From contig JBFWTJ010000250.1 of NCBI GenBank assembly GCA_050247895.1, forward strand, positions 1 to 5,515: a DNA stretch of 5,515 bases. Reading direction: 5' to 3'. The notes under the pieces are model-generated. The model did not search any database. It worked only from the letters and a program-made list of their open reading frames with translations, and was not told the origin of the DNA. Below, piece by piece: positions 1 to 4,970 of this stretch. The stretch comes from CAVPEW01 sp050247895 (GTDB lineage: Bacteria; Actinomycetota; Acidimicrobiia; Acidimicrobiales; VFJN01). The position numbers and the translations under genes are program-made. Position 1 is the first letter of the stretch; each line of letters starts with the position of its first letter.

Positions 1-183
1 GCCGATGAGGGACCGGGTGGCCTCGGCGACGGCGGCCACGGCCCGCTCGATCGCGGCGGCCGTGGCCTCGGTGGGCTTCTGCACGCCGCTGACCTTGCGG
101 ACGTACTGGAGGGCCGCTGCCTGGATCTCCTCCTCGGTGACCGGAGGTTCCAGTCCGCGCAGGGTCGTGATGTTCCGGCACAT
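1..183 (-). CDS. DUF2277 family small protein (C-terminus cut by window edge)
   Basis: The reverse strand reads 61 codons from an ATG at 183 to the left edge without a stop. The product begins MCRNITTLRGLEPPVTEEEI and continues through LQYVRKVSGVQKPTEA and an Ala-rich helix. The MCRNI start, the LRGLEPP turn and the QYVRKVSG segment are hallmarks I recognise from the DUF2277 family of short (about 65-90 residue) bacterial proteins of unknown function, so only a few C-terminal residues should be missing. It looks cytosolic, with no signal peptide or membrane segment. It lies downstream of the MMPL gene on the same strand, with a 52-bp gap filled mainly by a hairpin. No Shine-Dalgarno motif is visible before the ATG, because the hairpin ends only 9 bases upstream. 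Family call is confident; function is unknown. Confidence 0.85.
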   Translation of the reverse strand, partial: MCRNITTLRGLEPPVTEEEIQAAALQYVRKVSGVQKPTEATAAAIERAVAAVAEATRSLIG

Positions 184-192
184 GGCGACCAC

Positions 193-232
193 GCTACGGG
201 CCGGGCCGGCCGAAGGGGGCCCGGCCCGTAGC
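193..232 (-). terminator. Perfect 15-bp hairpin after the MMPL stop codon, likely terminator
   Basis: Bases 193-207 and 218-232 are perfect reverse complements (arm GCTACGGGCCGGGCC) around a 10-base loop. On the minus strand the stem begins 3 bases after the MMPL stop codon at 236-238. No T-run follows, so it would be a U-less, actinobacterial-type terminator or a 3'-end-stabilising structure. It ends 9 bases before the DUF2277 start codon, so it could also affect translation of that gene if both are co-transcribed. Confidence 0.7.
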
Positions 233-235
233 AGG

Positions 236-2560
236 TCAGGAGCCGGTGAGGATCGGCTGGGGCTCCTCGTCGGGCAGGACCGGGTCGCCGTGGCCCTCGA
301 CGTCGAGCCTGGGCAGGATCCGGTCCAGCCAGCGGGGCAGCCACCAGTTCTTGTCGCCCAGCAGCTCCATGGTCGCGGGGACCAGGAGCATGCGGACCAC
401 GGTGGCGTCGAGCAGGATCGCCGTGGCCAGACCGGTGCCCATGAGCTTGACCACCCGGTCGTTCTCGAGGATGAACGCCCCGAAGACGAAGACCATGATC
501 GCCGCGGCCGCGGTGATGACCTTGGCCGTGGCGGCCAGGCCGTCGGCCACCGAGGTGTGGCTGTCGCCGGTCCGGGTCCACTCCTCGCGGACCCGGGAGA
601 GCAGGAACACCTCGTAGTCCATGGACAGGCCGAAGACGATGGCGAACAGCATCATCGGCGCCCACGGCTCGATCGGTGCCGGCTGCACGCCGGTGAGGCT
701 GCTCAGCCAGCCCCACTGGAACAGGGCCACGACGATGCCGTAGGCGCCGCCGATCGACAGCAGGTTCATGATCACGGCCTTGAGCGGCACCAGCAGCGAG
801 CGGAACACCGCCATGAGCAGCAGGAACGACAGGGCCAGCACGGCCACGAAGAAGTAGGGCAGCCGGGACGAGAGGTAGTCGGAGAAGTCGACGTTGACCG
901 CGACCGTCCCGGTGACGTGCACGTCGGCACCGGTCTCCTCCTCGACCGCGGGCAGGACGTCGCTGCGCAGGCGGTTGACGAGCTGGGTGGTGGCCTCGTC
1001 CTGGGGGCCGGTGGTCGGCACGACGTTCCAGAGGACCGCGGTCGGCGCCTGGGGGTCGTTGGGCACCGGGGGCGAGGCGAAGGCCACGCCGGGGTCGGCC
1101 CCGACCGCGTCGGTGACCGCCACCAGGGCCTCGGGATCGGTGCCCTCGGGCAGGGAGGTGACCAGGAGGAAGGGACCGTTGAAGCCGGGCCCGAAGCCCT
1201 CGACGAGCATGTCGTAGGCCTTCTTGGTCGTGGTGTCGTCGGCGTAGTTGCTCTCGTCGGAGAAGCCGAGGCGCAGAGAGACGACCGGGATGGCCAGCAC
1301 GAGCAGGATCACCACGCCGACCAGCGCCGTGGTCCAGGGCCGGTTCTGGATGACCCGGCTCCACCGGTAGGCCAGGGTCTCGCGCAGCGGCCGGGGCGGG
1401 CGGTGCCGCACCTCGCGCTGCAGGGCCGGGACGAAGAAGCCGGCCAGCAGGATCACGGCAGCCAGCGGGAACCCGACCAGCAACGGCCCGAAGGACAGGC
1501 CCAGGCCGACCATGCCGAGGGCGGCGCAGGCCGCGGCGGCGAGGCCCCGCCACCGGGTGACCTCGATGCGGGGCCCGACGAAGCCGAGCAGGGCCGGGAG
1601 CAGCGTGAGCGACGCCACGACGGTGACGGCCACCACGGCGGCGGCGCCGACGCCGAGGCCGGTCACGAAGCCCACGCCCATGAGCATCATGCCGAGCAGC
1701 GAGATGACCACGGTCGTCCCGGCGAAGAGCACCGAGCGGCCCGCGGTGTCGATGGCGATGGCCACCGACTCGCGCACCGTGTGGCCGTGGTGGAGCTGCT
1801 CGCGGTACCGGGTGACGATGAGCAGGGCGTAGTCGACGCCCACGCCCAGGCCGATCATGATGCCGAGGAAGGTGGCGAAGTCGGGCACCGGCAGGACGTT
1901 GCTGAGCAGCGTGATGAGGATCGAGCCGGCCGCGATGCCGAACAGGGCCACGCCGATGGGCAGGCCCATGGCCAGGACCGAGCCGAAGGCCAGGATCAGG
2001 ATGACGATGGCGAAGGCGATGCCGAGCAGCTCGGACGAGGGCTCCTCGAACTCGGCGAAGATGATGCCGCCGTACTCGATCTGCACCCCGTCGAGGTCGG
2101 GCCGGGCCGCGTCGAGCTCCTCGCGCACGCCCTCGACCTCGGAGAAGTCGATGTCGGGGTCGAGCTCGACGTTGGCGTAGGCGATCCGCCCGGCGGCCTC
2201 GCCCTGCTGGGCGACCTGCTGCGCGCCCTCCTCGCCGTACGGGCTCACCACCCGCTGGACGAGGTCGATCTCGGCGACCTCGGCGAACATCTCCTCCATG
2301 GCCTGCTCGACCGCGGGGTCGTCGACGCCCTGGTCGGCCCGGAAGACGATCGTGCCCGCCGCGCCGGTGCCCTGGCCGCCGAACTCGTCCTCGAGCAGGT
2401 CGAAGCCCTGCCGGGACTCGACGTCGGGCAGGTTGAAGTCGTCCTTGAACCCGTTGCCGACCGCGCCCGAGGCCCCACCGAGGACCACCAGCGCGGCGAT
2501 CCAGATGCCCAGGACGTACCAGCGACGATCGTGGCACCAGGTGCCGAGTCGTGCGAACAA
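236..2560 (-). CDS. MMPL/RND-superfamily membrane transporter (774 aa from a TTG start)
   Basis: This is an inner-membrane transporter of the MMPL branch of the RND superfamily, which uses the proton-motive force to export lipids or other hydrophobic molecules. Residues (774-aa numbering): TM1 15-33; first extracytoplasmic domain about 34-177; TM2-TM6 178-328; an extra hydrophobic pair 339-358 and 360-379; TM7 409-429; second extracytoplasmic domain about 430-568; TM8-TM12 569-729; a short Pro/acidic cytoplasmic tail. The paired Asp-Tyr residues expected for proton relay are present in TM4 (D243-Y244, within GVGVDYALL) and TM10 (D648-Y649, within GLSMDYEVF). I chose the TTG at 2558-2560 because AGGGAGG lies 6 bases upstream and the product then begins FARLGTWCHDRRW, as MMPL proteins usually do. 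An in-frame ATG at 2683 would add 41 Arg/Trp-rich residues unlike the family. Substrate cannot be read from the sequence; mycolate transport is not implied. Confidence 0.93.
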   Translation of the reverse strand: MFARLGTWCHDRRWYVLGIWIAALVVLGGASGAVGNGFKDDFNLPDVESRQGFDLLEDEFGGQGTGAAGTIVFRADQGVDDPAVEQAMEEMFAEVAEIDLVQRVVSPYGEEGAQQVAQQGEAAGRIAYANVELDPDIDFSEVEGVREELDAARPDLDGVQIEYGGIIFAEFEEPSSELLGIAFAIVILILAFGSVLAMGLPIGVALFGIAAGSILITLLSNVLPVPDFATFLGIMIGLGVGVDYALLIVTRYREQLHHGHTVRESVAIAIDTAGRSVLFAGTTVVISLLGMMLMGVGFVTGLGVGAAAVVAVTVVASLTLLPALLGFVGPRIEVTRWRGLAAAACAALGMVGLGLSFGPLLVGFPLAAVILLAGFFVPALQREVRHRPPRPLRETLAYRWSRVIQNRPWTTALVGVVILLVLAIPVVSLRLGFSDESNYADDTTTKKAYDMLVEGFGPGFNGPFLLVTSLPEGTDPEALVAVTDAVGADPGVAFASPPVPNDPQAPTAVLWNVVPTTGPQDEATTQLVNRLRSDVLPAVEEETGADVHVTGTVAVNVDFSDYLSSRLPYFFVAVLALSFLLLMAVFRSLLVPLKAVIMNLLSIGGAYGIVVALFQWGWLSSLTGVQPAPIEPWAPMMLFAIVFGLSMDYEVFLLSRVREEWTRTGDSHTSVADGLAATAKVITAAAAIMVFVFGAFILENDRVVKLMGTGLATAILLDATVVRMLLVPATMELLGDKNWWLPRWLDRILPRLDVEGHGDPVLPDEEPQPILTGS

Positions 2561-2573
2561 AGGGAGCCTCCCT
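2561..2573 (-). promoter_or_regulatory. Ribosome binding site of the MMPL gene, inside a palindrome
   Basis: Read on the minus strand, AGGGAGGCTCCCT ends directly before the TTG start. Its first seven bases form a strong Shine-Dalgarno sequence with a 6-base spacer, which fixes the start. The 13 bases are also an inverted repeat around a central G, so the ribosome site could pair with its own spacer (about a 5-bp stem with a 3-base loop). Confidence 0.7.
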
Positions 2574-2671
2574 GAAAAGGGGCGCCGACCACGCCGCCGC
2601 CTCCACCGTCTGAAGCCAGCATCGCCCGCGAACCGTTGGGGATGCCAATGAATTCTCGCCGTCGACCATCG

Positions 2672-2696
2672 AACGACAGTCATGCTGACGGTTGTT
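2672..2696. promoter_or_regulatory. 25-bp imperfect dyad, candidate repressor operator
   Basis: The 25 bases fit AACnACnGTCA, a 3-base centre, then TGACnGTnGTT. Nine of the twelve base pairs across the dyad match. Length, symmetry and position between a divergent transporter gene and an exported-protein gene resemble operators of TetR-family regulators, which often control MMPL/RND exporters. It overlaps the TTGTCA and CTGACA promoter-like hexamers, where a bound repressor could block both directions. No regulator gene lies in the window, so the regulator family is inference. Confidence 0.5.
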
Positions 2697-2828
2697 GTCA
2701 GGGTGCCGGCGAGGTTACGCCCCTTTTCGACGGCCGCGACACCCCCGACTCATCGCGGCGATCGCTGCGCTCCCTCACAGCGTGCTCCCAGGTAGGGGGC
2801 GCATCGTCTCCTCCGACGCACACCACCC

Positions 2829-2836
2829 AGGAGGAA
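2829..2836 (+). promoter_or_regulatory. Strong ribosome binding site of the repeat protein
   Basis: AGGAGGAA is a near-perfect Shine-Dalgarno match, with 7 bases between GGAGG and the ATG at 2842. It decides the start: an in-frame ATG at 2692 would add 50 residues with no export-signal character and would run across the promoter region. Confidence 0.85.
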
Positions 2837-2841
2837 CCGCC

Positions 2842-3612
2842 ATGCCCACCAGGTCCAAGATCGTCGGCGCCGCCGCCTTCAGCGCCGCCCTGGCCGGAGG
2901 AGCCCTCGCCGGCGCCGCGCTCGGTGCGCCCGGGCTCTCGGCCGCCGAGGTCCCCTTCGCCCAGCTGGCGGCGACGACCGGCAGCGAGGGCTCGGGCCAC
3001 CCCGGTCCCGGACTGGGCGCTCCCGGCGGGCTCGCCCTCGACGTCGCCGCCGAAGCCCTCGGCGTGACCGAGGACGACCTGCGCACCGCGCTGCGCGACG
3101 GCCAGACCATCGCCGAGGTGGCCGAGGCCAACGGCGTGGAGCTCCAGACCGTCGTCGACGCCCTGGTCGCGGCGGGGATCGAGCGGATCGACCAGTGGGC
3201 GGCCGAGGCCAAGGAGTCCCTGCCCGAGCGGGTGGCCGAGGCCGTCGAGCGGGACTGGGCCGACGGCCCGGTGGCCCGCGTCGGCATCGCCCTCGACGCC
3301 GCCGCGGAGGCGCTCGGCATCAGCGAGGACGACCTGCGCACGGCGCTGCGCGACGGCCAGAGCCTGGCCGAGGTGGCCGAGGCCAACGGCGTCGACCGGC
3401 AGGCCGTGGTCGACGCCCTGGTCGCCCAGGCCGAGGCCCGCCTGGACGACGCCGTCGCCGACGGCGACCTGACCGACGAGCAGGCCGCCAGCCGCAAGGA
3501 GGACCTGGCCGAGCGCATCGGCTCGATCGTCGACGGCGAGGGCCCCTTCGGCGGGGGCGGCCCGGGCCACGGCGGTGGCCGCGGCGGTCCCCGCGGCCCC
3601 TTCGGCGGCTGA
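2842..3612 (+). CDS. Exported protein with two tandem helical modules and Gly-rich tail (256 aa)
   Basis: Residues 1-6 (MPTRSK) form a basic n-region and about 7-29 an Ala/Gly/Leu-rich hydrophobic core. Cleavage is likely somewhere in 29-35 (ALGA or LSA sites), so the protein is probably exported; there is no lipobox cysteine. Two copies of a 48-residue module follow at 63-110 and 148-195, identical at 39 of 48 positions. Each has an ALG[VI][TS]EDDLRTALRDGQ segment, then an AEVAEANGV helix-turn-helix-like segment, then VVDALVA. The second copy continues with AEARLDDAVADGDLTDEQA and a basic/acidic helix; the equivalent part after the first copy is diverged (DQWAAEAKESLPERVAEAVE). Residues 233-256 are Gly/Pro/Arg-rich and end in GPFGG. 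Similar modules occur in uncharacterised exported actinobacterial proteins. I assign no function; the HTH-like look probably reflects a small helical bundle, not DNA binding, given the export signal. Confidence 0.85.
   Translation: MPTRSKIVGAAAFSAALAGGALAGAALGAPGLSAAEVPFAQLAATTGSEGSGHPGPGLGAPGGLALDVAAEALGVTEDDLRTALRDGQTIAEVAEANGVELQTVVDALVAAGIERIDQWAAEAKESLPERVAEAVERDWADGPVARVGIALDAAAEALGISEDDLRTALRDGQSLAEVAEANGVDRQAVVDALVAQAEARLDDAVADGDLTDEQAASRKEDLAERIGSIVDGEGPFGGGGPGHGGGRGGPRGPFGG
3028..3171 (+). repeat. Helical module, copy 1 (in-frame 144-bp repeat)
   Basis: Codons 63-110 of the exported protein. The second copy starts 255 bp downstream in the same frame. DNA identity is high in the centre, where both copies encode EDDLRTALRDGQ, showing an internal duplication and not just shared composition. 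Confidence 0.85.
3283..3426 (+). repeat. Helical module, copy 2 (in-frame 144-bp repeat)
   Basis: Codons 148-195 of the exported protein. Nine substitutions separate it from copy 1. Six are conservative (Leu/Ile both ways, Val/Ile, Thr/Ser twice, Glu/Asp); the others are Val/Ala, Leu/Arg and Thr/Ala. This suggests selection on the fold after duplication. Confidence 0.85.
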
Positions 3613-3625
3613 CGCACGGGATCAC

Positions 3626-3660
3626 GCGTCGGGCGGCCCGTCCAGCGGGTCGTCCGACGC
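3626..3660 (+). terminator. Hairpin after the repeat-protein gene, likely terminator
   Basis: Bases 3626-3640 pair with 3646-3660: 13 Watson-Crick pairs plus two G-U pairs (3633-3653 and 3636-3650) around a TCCAG loop. The G-U pairs form only in plus-strand RNA, which assigns the hairpin to the plus-strand gene ending at 3612. There is no following T-run. Confidence 0.65.
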
Positions 3661-3714
3661 CGGGCCGCGCGCCCGGGAGGGCCCCTGCGGGGGCCCTCCC
3701 CCGCGCCGGGCCCG
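3661..3714. terminator. Long GC hairpin between convergent genes, likely bidirectional terminator
   Basis: The core is a perfect 11-bp stem (3675-3685 with 3690-3700) closed by a TGCG tetraloop. Below it, 3667-3671 can pair with 3702-3706 and 3661-3666 with 3709-3714, with a small internal loop and a 2-base bulge. It begins at the base after the previous hairpin and would form on either strand. Confidence 0.65.
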
Positions 3715-3740
3715 AGGTCGGTGGGCACGGGCCGCAGGCC

Positions 3741-3781
3741 GCGCTCCCCAGGTCGAGCCCGGCGACCTGGCGCCGGAGCGC
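3741..3781 (-). terminator. Hairpin after the DUF3048 gene, likely terminator
   Basis: Bases 3741-3755 pair with 3763-3770 and 3775-3781 as two perfect blocks (8 bp and 7 bp) separated by a 4-base bulge (3771-3774), with a 7-base loop. On the minus strand it starts 15 bases after the DUF3048 stop codon at 3797-3799. There is no T-run. Confidence 0.55.
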
Positions 3782-3796
3782 CACGTGGGCCCGAGG

Positions 3797-4909
3797 TCAG
3801 TGGGGCGTGGCCGTGCCCGGCGGGGCGATCGACACCCAGGTCTGGCCCGGCGTGAGCAGGACCGGCTGGCCGGCCGCGTCGAGGTAGCTGGTCGGTTCGG
3901 CCAGCGAGCCCTTGTGCCACCGGGCCGGCACGAGGTTGCCCGCGGTCAGGATCCAGGCGTCGCCGTCGCCGACCATCTGCGCCTCCATCACCGGGTACCC
4001 GCTGGCGTCGCAGCACTGGACCTCGACGTAGGGCGCGAAGAGCACGACGACGTTGGCCGGCGCGACCTGCACCCCCGCCGCGTCGACGTGGGGGGTCCCG
4101 GCCTGGGAGCGGGCCCAACCGGTGCCGTTCCAGGTGAAGTCCACCGGGGCGCTGCCCGGCCCGTCGCCGAAGACGATGCCCACGCCGCCGGCCGGGGCGC
4201 CCTGGACCGGCGTCCCCTCGGGCCGGTAGGCGAAGTGGGGCACGGGCGGGCGCACCTCGGGGGCCACGGCGGCGCGCAGGGCGGCGGTCGAGGAGACCAG
4301 GTTGTGGGGCGCGGGCCGGCTCCCCTCGCGGCGGTAGGCGGAGGACGCCGCGCTGTGGCCGATGTCGACGAGGTCCGCCGCCCGGACCTGCTCGGCCACC
4401 CCGGCGTTGGCTCCCGACCAGGCGAACAGGGGCCCGTTGAGGGACCCGGTGATCATCAGGTCGGTCGTCCGGGCCGAGCGGATGGGACCGACCGGGTCGG
4501 CGTCGGTCGAGTGGAACACGGCGGCGAAGCGGGTGACGCTGCCCTCGACCATCTCCTCGAACACCACGTCGGCCTGGTTCAGGCCCCACTGGGGCCGGGC
4601 GCCCTGGCCCCGGCTCGGCTGGGCGTTGTCGATCTTGACGACCAGGGCGGGCTGGGTGGCCCGGGCCGGGTCGACCACCGGCAGGCCGGTCAGCGGGTAG
4701 GCGGGGACCGTGGTGGTGGTCGTCGTGGTCGGCGGCTCGGTCGTGGTCGTGGTGGTCGGCGCCACGGTCGTGGTGGTCGTGGTGGTCGGCGGGGCGGCGT
4801 CGTCCCCGCCCCCGCTCAGGGCCAGCACCGCGGCACCACCCCCGAGCAGGACGACGGCCGCGGCCACCGCGGCGACGAGCTTGGGTCGGCGGGCCAGGAG
4901 CTCCCTCAC
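3797..4909 (-). CDS. DUF3048 domain protein, YerB-like, membrane-anchored with poly-Thr stalk (370 aa)
   Basis: The protein starts with a basic stretch (RELLARRPK) and one hydrophobic segment at about 11-31, then a Pro/Thr stalk (41-69) and the DUF3048 region. The N-terminal domain (about 72-212) shows PLTGLP (72-77), VVKIDN (90-95), RPQWGLNQADVVFEE (105-119), EGSVTRFAAVFHS (122-134), GPIRSAR (141-147), FAWSGAN (162-168) and PHNL (201-204). The C-terminal domain (about 240-363) shows FTWNGTGWAR, VVVLFAPYVE, DGDAWILTAGN and PGQTWVSIAP. These match the family of Bacillus YerB, extracytoplasmic proteins of unknown function. YerB-type members are usually lipoproteins; this one has no lipobox Cys and seems held by an uncleaved signal anchor. 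A Cys pair (299-300) is unusual. The start is GTG at 4907-4909 with no clear Shine-Dalgarno. The acyltransferase gene ends 61 bp upstream on the same strand. Confidence 0.9.
   Translation of the reverse strand: MRELLARRPKLVAAVAAAVVLLGGGAAVLALSGGGDDAAPPTTTTTTTVAPTTTTTTEPPTTTTTTTVPAYPLTGLPVVDPARATQPALVVKIDNAQPSRGQGARPQWGLNQADVVFEEMVEGSVTRFAAVFHSTDADPVGPIRSARTTDLMITGSLNGPLFAWSGANAGVAEQVRAADLVDIGHSAASSAYRREGSRPAPHNLVSSTAALRAAVAPEVRPPVPHFAYRPEGTPVQGAPAGGVGIVFGDGPGSAPVDFTWNGTGWARSQAGTPHVDAAGVQVAPANVVVLFAPYVEVQCCDASGYPVMEAQMVGDGDAWILTAGNLVPARWHKGSLAEPTSYLDAAGQPVLLTPGQTWVSIAPPGTATPH
4709..4786 (-). repeat. Low-complexity Thr-codon repeat encoding the stalk
   Basis: Codons 42-67 of the DUF3048 gene encode Thr blocks of 7, 6 and 7 separated by VAP and EPP. 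The DNA is a near-perfect run of ACC/ACG triplets (GGT/CGT on the plus strand), prone to slippage and length change. Such Thr/Pro stalks typically span the cell wall in exported actinobacterial proteins. Confidence 0.85.
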
Positions 4910-4970
4910 GTCCGACGACGGTAGCGAGCCGCCTCCCCGAGCCGGTGCCGGGGCCCCGGGCCGGGATCGC
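4910..4970 (-). promoter_or_regulatory. Short gap with a possible leaderless promoter for the DUF3048 gene
   Basis: No ribosome binding site precedes the GTG at 4909. A TAnnnT-type element (TACCGT, 4923-4918 on the minus strand) lies 8 bases before it, roughly where a -10 box would sit for a leaderless transcript starting at the GTG. The spacing is slightly long and no -35 is clear. A 12-base palindrome (4948-4959) also lies in the gap. Readthrough from the acyltransferase gene is an equal alternative. Confidence 0.25.

Larger units (their letters stand above)
2561..2841. promoter_or_regulatory. Divergent intergenic region with promoters for MMPL and the repeat protein
   Basis: These 281 bases separate two divergent genes and contain no convincing small gene. 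The stretch around 2640-2735 is visibly less GC-rich than the flanking genes (for example AATGAATTCT at 2647-2656 and GGTTGTTGTCA at 2690-2700), as expected for a promoter. Weak promoter-like hexamers exist: TTGTCA at 2695-2700 on the plus strand and the overlapping CTGACA at 2697-2702 on the minus strand. Neither has a convincing -10 element at the right distance, so I do not assign transcription starts. The strongest element is the dyad at 2672-2696, listed separately. Confidence 0.55.

Noticed and set aside
5..2575. An 856-codon open frame on the plus strand, opposite the MMPL gene
   Set aside because: It is the antisense shadow of the MMPL gene: its Gly/Asp/His/Gln/Arg-rich composition has no hydrophobic core or known domain and follows from third-position GC bias on the other strand. 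It also runs through the DUF2277 gene and the hairpin.
2561..2683. A 41-residue N-terminal extension of the MMPL protein from an ATG at 2683
   Set aside because: The extension is Arg/Trp-rich and unlike MMPL N-termini, runs into the operator-like dyad, and has no better ribosome site than the AGGGAGG before the TTG at 2560.
2762..2790. Short inverted (CGCTG/CAGCG) and direct (GCGCTCCC/GTGCTCCC) repeats in the repeat-protein leader
   Set aside because: Arms of five to eight bases are expected by chance at this GC content, and no start or ribosome site depends on them.
2692..2841. A 50-residue N-terminal extension of the repeat protein from an ATG-like start at 2692
   Set aside because: The ATG at 2842 has a near-perfect Shine-Dalgarno and begins directly with an export signal; the extension would hide the signal.
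3028..3426. Tandem modules considered as a DNA-binding regulator because of the HTH-like AEVAEANGV segment
   Set aside because: The clear export signal and Gly-rich tail argue for a location outside the cytoplasm, and no basic recognition helix is visible.
2775..4589. A 604-codon open frame on the minus strand spanning the repeat-protein gene and part of the DUF3048 gene
   Set aside because: Arg/Pro/Ala/Ser-rich, no domains, overlaps two well-supported genes and the convergent intergenic region.
3575..4924. A 449-codon open frame on the plus strand, opposite the DUF3048 gene
   Set aside because: Arg/Gly/Asp/His-rich low-complexity product, starting inside the repeat-protein gene and crossing three hairpins. 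The opposite strand carries a recognisable protein family.
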